Notes under the pieces: generated by a model
Database searches by the model: none
What the model was told of the DNA's origin: nothing
Seen by the model: only the letters and a program-made list of their open reading frames with translations
In this document: positions 25,687 to 36,958 of the stretch, piece after piece
How the letters are laid out: every line of letters starts with the position of its first letter
Numbering within the stretch: position 1 is the first letter of the stretch
Program-made: the position numbers and the translations under genes
Source of the DNA: Hymenoscyphus infarciens
Taxonomy: Eukaryota; Ascomycota; Leotiomycetes; Helotiales; Helotiaceae
NCBI GenBank assembly: GCA_001414345.1
Contig: LLCB01000143.1
Coordinates: 1-64,000 of the forward strand
DNA: 64,000 bases
Reading direction: 5' to 3'

Positions 25687-26010
25687 TAGTATACTATTAT
25701 CCTAGATAGCTAGAAGTACCTGCTATATATAAGGTTTCAGCAGTTATTATCTTATATTATCTATTTTAGAAAGGTTACGTAGGTTTAAGCTTTTATATTA
25801 GCCGAGGTTATTCGGTTTTAGACTCTTTTATACTATCTGAACCTCTTATATATAGTAGCCTACTCCTAGAGTTAGAGAGGGATAGTTTTTCCTTTTCTTC
25901 TATATTAGAGCCTAGTATTTACATACGTTATTCTGTCTTAAACGTACTCCTATATACCTCTTCTATAGTAGTATATATTTCGTACTATTATATAGAGAAC
26001 GTAGAGTAAT
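25687..26010 (+). repeat. LTR-like copy, strongly RIP-altered
   Basis: A copy of the island LTR family in plus orientation. It starts tataatagtatactattatcc and ends tttcgtactattata. It pairs as an inverted repeat with the copy at 26113-26430. Confidence 0.65.
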
Positions 26011-26112
26011 AGATAGAGATAAACAGATTACTATAGACCTTAGTATAACGTTTTATAAAAATTAGTTAGAGAGTATACTAGTACCTAGCGTAAATAAGCG
26101 CTAGCCTGATTA

Positions 26113-26430
26113 TATAACGGCACGAAATACACATAACTACAGAAGAGGCATATGGGAGTGCGTTTGGCAGAATAACGTATGTAAATACTAGGCTCTGATA
26201 CGGAAGAAAAGGAAAAACTATCCCTCTTCTACTCTAGGAGTAGGCTGCTATATACAAGAGGTTCGGACAGTAGAAAAGGGTCCGAAACCGACCAACGTCA
26301 GACGTCGGCTAATACAAAAGCTTAAACCTACGTAACCTTCCTAAAACAGACAATGTAAGACAACAACTGCCGAAACCTCATATGTGGCAGGTACTCCCAG
26401 CTATCTAGGATGACGGCATGCCGTCACAGA
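26113..26430 (-). repeat. LTR-like copy, minus orientation, nearly free of RIP
   Basis: Starts tataacggcacgaaatac and ends in a short palindrome, tgacggcatgccgtca. Compared with the copy at 13304-13677 it keeps CpA and TpG where the other has TpA, for example gaggcatatgggagtg against gaggtatataagagtg. It is therefore a near-ancestral copy of this LTR family. Confidence 0.75.
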
Positions 26431-26689
26431 TTAGGCTCTCCTTAGATTTGAGCTTTTTAAGCGCTTTATTCGATAGTACGTAGTTTATCGATTTATTATT
26501 ACAAGCTTTTATTATTATTGCGAGCTTTTATTATTGTTGCGAGCTTCTGATTTTACGTATAGAGCTAAACCTTTTTAGGAAGGCGGTGGCGATTGTTTTC
26601 TAGTAAGAGTGAATATGTTGAAATTTCGCTAATTTTCTACGCTAGCAAGGGTACCATGCTAGCGTTGGGACAGAATAGTGTTTCCCTTT

Positions 26690-27871
26690 TAATGACATCC
26701 TACACGTGACCTTTAAACTAAGGTTTCGACGTCGAAAGGAGGCAGCCTTATTTAACAACTAGGTATTTTATCTACTTTTTTAGCCTAGAAACGCCTTAGC
26801 GTAGCCTAATCGAGAAAAGGAAAGCGACTAAAGCGGATAATTTCGGGGGATTTTTATATATAGTTAGATAAGTAGGAAGCTATACTAAAAGAGTGGAGAA
26901 TATAGAATATTCATAAATAAACGACTGCTATTTACCTCCTAAACGCTCCTTATTCTTGAATAATTCGAAGGGTATTTTATCCGTGGAAAATTGTGAATAT
27001 TCTGAATATATTCCTAGCTTTTATTCGTTGTGCAGACCTAGGCACCCCGGAGGAGACCGTTATTAGACTGAAGGGAAAAAGATCTCAAACTAAGTCTAGG
27101 CTGCTGCATTCTCATCAAAGGGTGCGATGACAAGGACCTCCAGAACCCCCTGGATTAAAAGGGGGGTGGTAAAGAAACAATCGTCGACGTTTCATACGAG
27201 GTACAGCCAAACGCCCTTAGACAATTAAGGGTGCTGGCGATTCTATGTATATGGTGTACTTTAATAAATACGTAGTCTGGAGACATGGATACGTCATTTT
27301 TGATCCTGCGTCCTCGCTTAAATTACTTGTTTATAGCAGCGTAGTGGGCTAACTTTTTGATCTTTAGTGGGGACAATTCGGATTTTGGTGAGGGTTTCAA
27401 GAACCAGCTGAAAAGCTGTGCATTGTTGAATGACACATGGGATTTCAACTATGGAGTTGGGTGTTTTTCAACGCAAATGCGTAGGACATGCTGCAATATC
27501 TGCAGGTGCACCTCCAAGTTTTTCCTGTGGCGGCTCTTGGTGAGATAGTTTAGATACGTATTTCCTCCTTATTCTTCCTCTTCAGTGGCTTGCTGGGGGT
27601 TTGTTATAGATGGCTTAGATAGGGAGAGGTGTATCAGCGCCAGTGTGTAACTTTATGAGACTTTATCTAGCGAAGACAATTAATAAGGTCAAACGATTTT
27701 GGGTTCCATATTGTTCCGCATTCTTGACACCCTCTCTAATCTATCCTATTCACTTCTCATTCAATACTTATATCTCACCAGAACGCAATACAATAAAGAC
27801 CGGCCATAAATTCGAATACGCTGAAAAATAGAACAATAGAAACCTACATATCCCAATTAAAGTATAATTCA
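26690..27871. other. intergenic transition from the transposon island, nothing recognised
   Basis: Base composition returns to normal between 26.1 and 27.0 kb. Small plus-strand frames at 27357-27548 and 27643-27831 have no codable domain or signal peptide. The 3' end of the oxidase gene borders it. Confidence 0.4.
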
Positions 27872-30800
27872 TCACGATCCAACAGCACCCAAACCAGGAG
27901 TTTTGAAATCCGCCAACCCAGAAGGCCAATTGCCAATATTAGCAGCATCCGCAATGTCTCCTCCGATTCTAATCCACTCAGCCTCGCCAGGTGTTGGACC
28001 ATCAAGAACGAATATCATGTACCATCCTGGTGGTGCCACATGCGGAGTTGGAGGTGTTGTAATTGTGCAGGTTGCGGCATTTGTAGCACCTGCGCATCCG
28101 ACGTTGAGGAAAAGAGTACGTTGGCCCATTGAGTTGCCGTGTGTGGAAGATACTGCTGCCATCATGGAGATACGAACCGCACCAAGGTTTCGGGATGGGA
28201 TGTTAGCAGTAATTTGCGCAGTAGAACCATATACCCAGTCCTTGTTAGCAGTGGTGATGGTGTAACTTGGTTTTGGGCTTCCACTGAGTGCGTATGGTGG
28301 GTTGAATACTTCTACGCGATATTCTTCTGGGTGAACACCATCCTCTGGGTTGGACCCGGAAACGAGGACTCGTCCGTCGGGGAGAAGCATGGCTTCGGAA
28401 TGGTAAAGACGTGCCACTATAGTAGTGTCCATGATGAACATACGTTGGTTGACTGGCTTGGAAGGATTGTAGAGAATAGCATTGTAGTTAGGATCTTGGG
28501 CAAGACCGAAGCCAGCAACACCTTCCTGAGCTCCATTAAGAATCAAGTATGTTCCATCAGGGAGGGCACAGATGCAAGACAAGACACGCTGAGAAGGCAT
28601 ACGCTCCAAGGTCCAAGTTGGTGCTCCAACCTCTGGTTGTGTCGAAACGCAATTGTCGACTGCGTAAGCGGCGCCATTGGCCGATCCACCACAGACCAAG
28701 ATAGTGACGGGTGCCGTGAAAGGCGAGTACATTGGGAGGATGACCCCAGTACCCTCAAGAGGATATGTTCGACCTGATAGGAAATTGTTGACGGAACCAG
28801 GCATGTTTGGAAGAGTCTTTACAGTATCAAAGGTCTTCTCATCAATGATTCTGGCCTCGTTATAGTACACGACGAAGATATTGCCAGTAGGAAGAACAAA
28901 CATGAATGGGTATAAATTGTCTGGATCAGTACGATCAAGCCAATCGAGATACTTGGCGTAACCTCCTGGTGGGGGTGGGAGAATTTCGCAGGACGGTGTA
29001 GGGGCTGAGTTGGAGCCAACCTCTCCACCAAGAACCAGGATAGAGCCATTAGCCATGTTCATAGCAGATGGATACCAACGACCTTCAAGAAGAGTGACTT
29101 CATTGACATTTTCTTGCCAATCGTTTGTTCCTGCGACGCCCGGAGATCCATCGGGCCAGTATAGACGAACACCGTAGGTTGATGGTCCAGCCCAACCTCC
29201 AATGTTGAGCTGTCTTCCTGCTTTGTCTGGGAGAGTGACACCTGCAGAACAGAAGATGTCACTCTTGACATGGAGAGGTCTCCAGGCCTTGGAAAAGTCG
29301 TTTATGAACGCAAGATCGAGCTCATATGTACCGGTCGTGTTTGGTGCACCAGTGCCAGACTTCTCCATGAATACAACCTTTTTGTTGATACCAGCAGTAG
29401 TGAGGAGAGGGACAACGACACCTCCAATCAGGAACTCGTATTTTCCCGCAGCAGCGCCAGTTGGTTTGTTCCAGGTGTAGATGTCGTTTCCAATCCATCT
29501 ATAGTAAGAGTTTCTACTTCCACCACCGCAGTAATAGGCCTTGTCACCAGAACATGGAACTTGGCAATCTGTTTCCGGTTGAATTGTGGATCCAGCAGCG
29601 ATGGCTTTCGCATGGTCCCCGCACATACACTCATCTCCATATTGTCTAGGAAACCATTAATCTCTATATGAATTGGGATGAAGTAAAAGAGGATACACTT
29701 ACAGTCCGGCAGCCATATAGCCATAATCAGCGCAAAGGTTGAGACATGATGTTGCGGTGTTGTTGGTTGTCAAGATACTTTGCCAGAAAAGAGCTCGCTT
29801 ATCGTTCACATTGTCGCTATAACAGCCCTGGTAAACCCAGTTGCCAGGAAGATCCATCTTTTGGGCCGTTGGAGCTGCATAAGTTTTGAGAGTACCAGTA
29901 TGGTAAAGGCTGAGAGCCCCTGGACCACCACACTTTTCAGCGGCATTGCCAGAGCAGTCCATTTGGCACTTAGATTCATCTGCAGGTGCGGCGCCGTTGT
30001 ATAGGACTTTGTCACAGAAGCATTCTATAATCTCATGGTTAGTCTTTTAAGGAAAATACATTGGCGACAGAATGATTAAAACTTACGTGAAGAATACTCC
30101 ATTCCTGCGACTGTGTATCCTTGACCAATGCAAGCGTTGATGCAGCTTTCAATACTGTTTGTGCCATCGTCAGAGGCGAGGTTTGTGAGAGCGCGTCCCG
30201 TTGTGCCGTCAGTATAACAACCATCATATTTCCAGCCAGCAGGAAGGCCAGTAGCCAAAGTCGTTGAAGTTGGTGTAGTTGCAGTGCCTGTTGCAGTGGT
30301 GGTAGGAGCTGGAACGGTTCCGTTTTTTATGTAAACATTGAGTCTGTTGCCAGCACCGCAATACTCTAAAGCGTCGCCAGCGCAAGTGAAACTACAATCT
30401 GTCTCGGGGGCTTTGGTGCTACTGGTCGCCAATTTATTACCGCAATAGCACTCACGTCCGTACTCAACACCCTAAGAGAATGATAATTAGATACGGGGAA
30501 ATATATAGGAATCATGAACTGACAAAATAATCGTAGGTGGCACAGGATGTCGCACAGCTCTCCACGGTAAGAGTATCAACGACTAAAGCGCCAGGTGTCA
30601 GAGCTCGAACACCAGTTGCCTCAGTATAGCAGCCAATGTAGTTGAAAGGTCCTGCAGATGGTACGACTCTCAACACAGTTGGTGTGGGGGAAGCGCTTGA
30701 ACGTGTCGAAGAAACAGAAGAGCCTAATGATGCGCTGCTTGATCCGGACCCGGTGGTCAAAGATATGCTTGAGGATGACAGAATAGATTTGGAAGAAAGA

Positions 30801-32415
30801 GAAGTGCTTGATGATGCAACGGTCGAGCTCAAAGACTCGGAGGTATTTTGAGAGATAGTACTCGAAGTATTAGCAGTGACAGAGGAGAGACCGGTGGGAC
30901 CGGTGGCAACCGTTGTTAGAGGGAGGGATTGTGTTTTTGTTGATGTGTTGAAAGATATGGAAGAGAGCGATAATGTAGATGAGAGCGATAACGTGGAGGA
31001 TGGAGATGTGAGAAAAAGTGTTTTTGTGGAGGAGAGCGATGGAAAGGAAGCGGAGGAGAGTGTTTTTGTCGAGGAGAGGGATGTTAGCGCTGTGGAGGAG
31101 AGCGTTTTAGTGGAGGATGGGGAGGTGGAGGAAAGTGCTTTTTGAGAAGCGGAGGAGAGTGTTTTTGTCGAGGATGGTGATACGGAGGAGAGCGATGTGA
31201 CAGAAAGCGATTTTGTCGAGGAGAGAGATGTGAGGGAAGCGGACGAGAGACTTGAAGAGATCGATGCTTTAGAAGAAATTGACGAAGCCGAACCCAAGAA
31301 ACTTGCTTTATATGAGCTGCTGGAGAAAGAACTGCTCAGAACGACGGAGCTACTGGAAGTCGACAAAGTTTTCTGGAATCAAATTAGAGAACATTCTTAA
31401 AGCCTGATATGCGCAAGTTACTTACCGTTGTTGATGCAACCACAGAAGAAACAGTTGATTGCGAACCCAGATATCCTTGCTTGTAAATGTTCAACCTACT
31501 TCCGGCACCGCAGTACTCAGAAGAATTCCCGGAACAAAGCATATTGCAGTCGGAGTGGCCACCCGGAGCGACAGTGGCAGCATTTTTGATCGTGTTATCA
31601 CACCCTTCTTGTGTTAGCGGTTTTGCATCTGAAAGGAAAGGAGGAAGACTAACAGCATTCATGGGCATATTCCACACCAGCGTAAGAGTACCCAGCTGCG
31701 TTACATGTAGCAATGCAAAGAGCAACTGAGTTTTTGATTTCCCCTCCTGCTACAGTCAGGCCATGGTCAAGTGCGCGACCCCCAGTTCCTTCTCTGCGTT
31801 CTTCGTCAATAATTTGTCCGTGTGGTAAATAGACACACTTACGTGAAGCATCCAAAAAAGCCATAACCCGCAGTGCCAGGATTTGTTGAAGGGCCAGATG
31901 GTGGATCCTCTCCGTTCCAAAATATTGTCAACCTTCCCGGCCCACCACAAGCTTCGGTGCTATTACCACTGCACCCCATTGAACAATCTGTACTTGGTGT
32001 CACGGCGCTCGCTGAGCCAATTGCATTTCCGCAGTCTGTGAAGAAAGAAAGTCAGCCAAAAGTCCCCCATCGCGATTTGGATAAACTCACAGCACTCTGC
32101 AGAATATTCTGTCCCAGCGTAAAGATACCCATTCTGTTCACAGAAAGATATACAATACTCATCAGTCATCAGAGTCCCACTTGCCGTCATTTTTCCATTG
32201 AGAGTTCTTGGTCCATTCTCAGTATAACATCCTTGATACGTCCAGGTTCCTGGAAGTGTTGCTGGAACCACAGCGGCTGGCAGAGTAGCATCTCTCGTAT
32301 GTGCTACTCTCTTGTTCAATAGAACTTCCGCACGCCCATAACCATAATCGGATCTCGAAAACGCTGCTCCCACGAACATCAACGAGACAGCAGCCTGAAA
32401 GAGTGAAGGTGCCAT
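27872..32415 (-). CDS. multi-WSC-domain copper-radical oxidase (glyoxal/galactose oxidase-like), 8 exons
   Basis: Exons: 32415-32091, 32035-31843, 31793-31654, 31628-31426, 31372-30524, 30471-30087, 30024-29703 and 29645-27872. All seven introns are 25-62 bp with GT...AG ends, and every junction keeps frame, giving 1396 residues. Order: signal peptide (MAPSLFQAAVSLMFVGAAFS); WSC domains 1 and 2 (about 57-150, 165-275); a serine/threonine-rich stalk (about 285-520) with KTLSS-type repeats; WSC domains 3-5 (about 529-617, 648-740, 765-855); a kelch-type glyoxal-oxidase domain; and a DUF1929 C-terminus. Copper and Tyr-Cys residues known from galactose oxidase are present in context: Cys in DIFCSAG, Tyr in GRWYPS, Tyr-His in RLYHSEAM and His in STHGNSMGQR. 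WSC domains bind wall polysaccharides, so a secreted, wall-bound, H2O2-producing oxidase is likely. The substrate is not predictable. Confidence 0.9.
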
Positions 32416-33873
32416 CTTGGTTGAATAATTAAGAGTATTAGGGTGTATTAAGGAGGTAAAGAGTGAAAAGAGGAAAGTCTCCTAGGGAAGAAAGACCAAG
32501 AGAGGGCGCCATGCTCATGATATAGTAAAAGACATAAGTATCAATCACGGGCGAATGATAGACGAGATAGGGATGAGTGTCTTGGGGTATTCTCCACTGA
32601 GCGGAAAACTTCTAGCAATATGGTGAAAGGAGCTGCCTAGAACGGCTAACCCATATTGGTTCGAGATATTCCTTTTCGGGGAGCTTGTTTGTCAGGCGGT
32701 GGCGTTCAGGGACGCGAGGGAGAGATTGGGGATGGCTGTCTCGTGACGAGTCTCAAGGAGTAATTATCGAAAGATGGGATGCAATTAACGAGTTATAATC
32801 GGGTGGTGTGCCCCTGTGTACCTGCTAGCTCAAAGGATTAGCTCCAAGTTTGTTAGGAAGTTCGTAGACCTCAAATTACCTAAATCCATCACATCAGAAC
32901 GACCTAATTTGACCAATGTCGAGCCAAGCGCTTGAGGAAATGAGATGTGGTGTTGTCGAAGGCGATGCCCGCTGAACTGGAAGTTGAAACATGAAAAACG
33001 GCACTCTCCAACAGCCCCAATCATAGGGTTTCCTATGCCGCTTTCATTCGATAGGGACCTGAGCCGCTCCCAACTGCCACAGTAAAATGTACGACCCATC
33101 ACCAAAACAAGATGATGATCCCTGAGAGGATCGATGCAGCACTTCATCCCCAAATAGTGAGCTGAAGTTTGTTAACCAGGAATAAATCCAAAGGAGCTTT
33201 CCTCCAGGATGCCCTCTCCCTTTTCGATACCCCCGATGCCTAAATTGAATCAGCTCGAACGGTGGATGTTGTAAAGACCAACTCCTGTATATCAAGCCCC
33301 CAAATTATAATTTTCTTTTTTCTACTCCATTGTCTCACCTACCCGTCTCGACTTTACTCCCTTTACAACTATGAGCCTGGACCTAAATGCCCCTGAATAC
33401 CTCCGATTCGTATGTCTCCGTAGGATTTCCACAGCTAAGGGGGTGTGGCGAATGAGTGATTACATCGACTGATGACGCCGCCGCCTGTGGCTTCCAAAAC
33501 GGGATATACAGTCCAGGGTGAGCATTATGGTAGAAAATATTACCATCGAAACCCTATAACAGGGAATCGTGATGTTGTGAACGTTTTGCCACGTGAATTC
33601 GTATTCTAGTCGAAGGATGTATACAAGCCCTATGAACATTAAGCACTGCAATCCAAACTTAAACTTGTTGCCTCAAAGATCAATAATAGCGGGGTGATTG
33701 AAAAAGTATACACGTTTACTAGAGCTTTTATTCATTCTTTATCCTCCGTTTCTGTGCATTCGCATCAAATGACTGGGGTATCAATGCAGAACGCCTGAAA
33801 TGCAGCACCTAGTTGTACAAAATTCGATCAATGCTTCATCATAAAATGGGTGGGGGAAGAATGAGGTAGCTCT
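32416..33873. other. intergenic, 1.46 kb
   Basis: Holds the promoter of the oxidase gene and the 3' flank of the AT-hook gene, both minus strand. Two overlapping minus frames at 32830-33295 lack any domain and are not called. No repeat or RNA gene seen. Confidence 0.5.
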
Positions 33874-36191
33874 TCAAACCACCATTTCATCCCCACCGTT
33901 TCCCTCCACTTCCTCTTCATCGAACACATCCTCGTAGTCAAGGTGACTATCAATTGCTAGCTCATCTTCATCGTCATCGAAGTCGACCTTCTTGTAATCC
34001 TCCGCGGAAATCATACTAGAAGTTAGAACGACAGCAACTCCAGTTCCTTTCTTCTCGCTGTTACTAGGCTTCACATCTTTGTTGCCAGCCGTGAGTAAAC
34101 TTTCTCGTTTGGCTTGGGCTAACTCGCGCAGGAGCTGTCGCTTATATCGGCGGCCGTTGTTAAATGATGCTCTACCTTTCTCGAGCTTTTGGTTGCGCAC
34201 CGAGGGCGTTACTTGGGTGCCATTTGCATCAAAGAGCCAGGGTTCAGATTTTCGGATATCGTATTCGCCAGGTGGGCCTGCTATACAAAAGTTAAAATGC
34301 TTTCAGTAAATGTGAAATTTGACTTACAATATTCTGTGAATTTCGGGCCGTCACCCAACTTCCATGCGATCGGTGTTAAGTGCTCCTTCTCCAAGTGCGC
34401 AAGCCAATCTGATCTCTTCTTGAACGCGATAGGGCATGAGAGCTCGTGACTAGAGTCCTCCTTTGCAATATCGGGAGACGCCTCTGTTTCTTCCCCAGCA
34501 GCCTTTTTCTCACCAGAGTCCTCCTTTGCAATATCGGACGATGCCTCTGTTTCTTCTCCAGCAGCTTTCATCTCAGTATGGGAATTAGCGCATTTGCGAA
34601 ACATGCAAGAAATCATGCCTGTAGCCTTATCTCGCTTTCCATGTAGAATATGTAGATGTTTACGCAAAGTTTCGAGGTTGTGTAATTCGGCCGGACAGCC
34701 CTTCCATTCGCAGTAGAACACGGGGAAACATGGATCCGGGGCTTCGATTTTCTTCTCCGTTGCGAAAGGGCGACCGCGCTTCTTGGGTTCTTCCGACTCG
34801 TCTTCAGTAGATTTCATCTTCTTAGCTGCCTTTTCTGCTGCCTCGGCGGTTGCAAATGGACGGCCACGCTTCTTTCCACTCGGGAACGTCGATGGAGGAC
34901 CATGAAGAGGCGGCATAGGACTGCTAGTAATCTCAACTCGGAATGAGCTTGTACGGTGATCGCCGGTTCTTGACTTTGCTGGAGCCTCGTCCGTCGAGTC
35001 TGGTTCTGGGTGGGGATAGGTAGACGAATTGTGATATTTTGTGTTGGGAGGTGTCTTTGATGGACCGGGAGAGTGTATAACAACTGCGAAGGGCGAAGCC
35101 GACTTGAAGGTGCTGCTATTTCGACTCGGGTTCGTGGGAACTAAACTGAGATTCTTGGGTGGCCTCTCTTCTGGCATGACCTTCCCAGCTTTCGAGGCGC
35201 CCAGAAGTAGCGCAGTGTGCACTCTTGAAAATTCACCTTCTTTCCTTGGGGGCTCGCGCGTCGGCATACTTTGCGTATATACATTGGCCCCGGCTATATG
35301 CGGGCTCCGTACTGCCGAATTGTTCGGGTATGGATTTGTCGAATTCTTCGTGTATGGGCTCATCGCATCCTTCGTGTAGGGACTTTTGTATTGACTCGTC
35401 GGGGCTCTTGGGGGCGCTCGCGCTGGCGCATTGTGCATGTATGGAGTTCCCTGCGCCTTTGGAGCTTCTCTTTCTGACCCGTTCTGCATGTGAGGGTATC
35501 CTCCTCCGTTGATGGGTATCATATTGGCAGAACCACCAAGAACCGGATTTCTGTCCCCCTCTCCCACGCCTTGGTGTGTCGCCAGCTGCTGTCCTCCACC
35601 TGGCCGGTTCCCTGGAGCAAAAAACCTCTCTATCTCTTTGTTTACTTCTATTATACTCCTCAACCCTTTTTCAATTCTGCTGTCTCCGAGTGGGCTATAA
35701 ACGTCATCGAACGAGGGGTCTCCCAAGCTATTCGGGTAGGGAGATTCAAGGAAGGTGCTTCGCTCGTTCTGTAGCTCGTCTCCCATAGAAGTATCTATCG
35801 GTGCAGGGTGAGAAGTTCGGGGGACATTGCGATGATCGTTTGCAAAAAGTGCACCAGGTGCCAGTTGTGGGGTTTGGGCAGTAGAGGCAATCGCTGGAGG
35901 TCTGAAATCCCCAGGAGAGGTCGCTGGCGTGCGTTGCGGGTTTCGCACTTGTTCTAAGAGCAGTTTTCCTCTCAATCTTGCAGCAGCCCACTTTGGAGCG
36001 AGGTGAGTATTTGTGCGCCGTAAATCGAGTGTTCCTGGAGCTTGAGGTCGTATAATGTCAAGTGCAGGTGAGGTCGCGACGACGCGGCTGGTTTCCTGCA
36101 GGGGAGGTTGCTGCTGTCGATCGCCCAAGCGAACCGGGCGAACCTCCTCCACAATTCTAACATCAACATCATCTTCAAGAGGCTCATCCAT
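33874..36191 (-). CDS. AT-hook and C2H2 zinc-finger nuclear protein, two exons
   Basis: Exon 1 is 36191-34328, the intron 34281-34327 (47 bp, GTAAGT...TATAG) and exon 2 34280-33874; total 756 residues. The N-terminal two thirds are disordered, rich in P, S, N and R. Two AT-hook cores, KKRGRPFAT, occur near residues 440 and 470. A C2H2-type finger follows (YCEWKGC...LHNLETLRKHLHILH, about 493-520), and a second C...H pair is spread over a long insert (CMFRKC, then CPIAFKKRSDWLAHLEKEH at 584-603). Between them the block KAAGEETEASSDIAKEDS is duplicated. The C-terminus is basic then very acidic (DFDDDEDELAIDS). AT hooks bind the minor groove of AT-rich DNA, so a chromatin or transcription role is inferred. 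A 5'-UTR intron may end near 36205. It is divergent from the F-box gene. Confidence 0.8.
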
Positions 36192-36958
36192 TCTGGTGTT
36201 GTTGTCTGAAAATGGAACCTATCGAGGGAACATCGTCAGCTTCTGTTGCTTTTGAGAAGTCTTGCTAGCAAATTCATATTTACCTGTGGACTTATTGCCC
36301 CGGTTGAAGATTGAATCCATGTATTGATGCTGCTCCTTCTTGTATCAGCAGTAGCAGTGTTAAGACAAGCCATGCTCAGTAGGGCAAAGGCGTTCGTGTT
36401 TGCTTTACTTGTTGCTTTCTCCCCTTTTCTTGTTCTTGTAATGCGGCAGGAGGAATCTGAAGACGTTGGTGCCATGGTCGACTCAATTTCAAAGCTCTGC
36501 CTCTGAATCGCATATGTCAATGTATCATTTGAAGTGTGAAAGAAGGCGGATTATTGGTTGTTTGTTACTGTTTAGCGATTATCGTAATCGGACTATGGCT
36601 GCAAGAGGAGGTGGTGTGTGAATCGGTGTTGAGAATATGTCGCAGGTTGTTGGGTAGGCGTCGTGGTTGAGCTTTCACCAGGCAGATATGCGAAGTGCAA
36701 AGCACCGCCTGCAAATAAAGCTCGAGACAAGTGTTGGTCAGAGAGTGTCTGCGAAAAGGACTTGCAAATTGAACATGTATAGAGCTGATTTGAAAGGGAA
36801 AGAGGTATGCGTAAGAAAAGGATGAGAGGTGGTGGGTGGTGGGAATCGCGTCTACGACAAAGTTATCAAATTGAATGAATGCTATCTCTTCATGGGATAT
36901 CTTCGGTTATAGCCGGCTTTTGAAATTTTCATACAACCCCCCTCCCCTTTCCAACGAG

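Larger units (their letters stand above)
23131..26686. mobile_element. long-inverted-repeat element with nested LTR insertions
   Basis: Outer arms 23131-23400 and 26440-26686 are inverted repeats of about 250 bp. Both contain the inner palindrome acgctagcat...atgctagcgt and gaaaattagcgaaatttcaa-like blocks. A further inverted match pairs 23640-23760 with 25550-25660, so the arms extend inward. The right arm is interrupted by the LTR pair 25687-26430. The centre carries the TRIM-like element 23858-25130 and a fold-back at 25290-25545. After removing insertions about 1.5 kb is left. No transposase is readable. The left arm is heavily RIP-altered while the right arm is nearly unaltered. I could not identify a target duplication, so superfamily is open. 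Confidence 0.65.

Noticed and set aside
28139..28777. Plus-strand 212-codon frame
   Set aside because: Antisense shadow of the oxidase domain exon, with no independent features.
30876..31145. Plus-strand acidic E/V-rich frame
   Set aside because: Antisense of the Ser/Thr-rich stalk of the oxidase; composition is explained by that strand.
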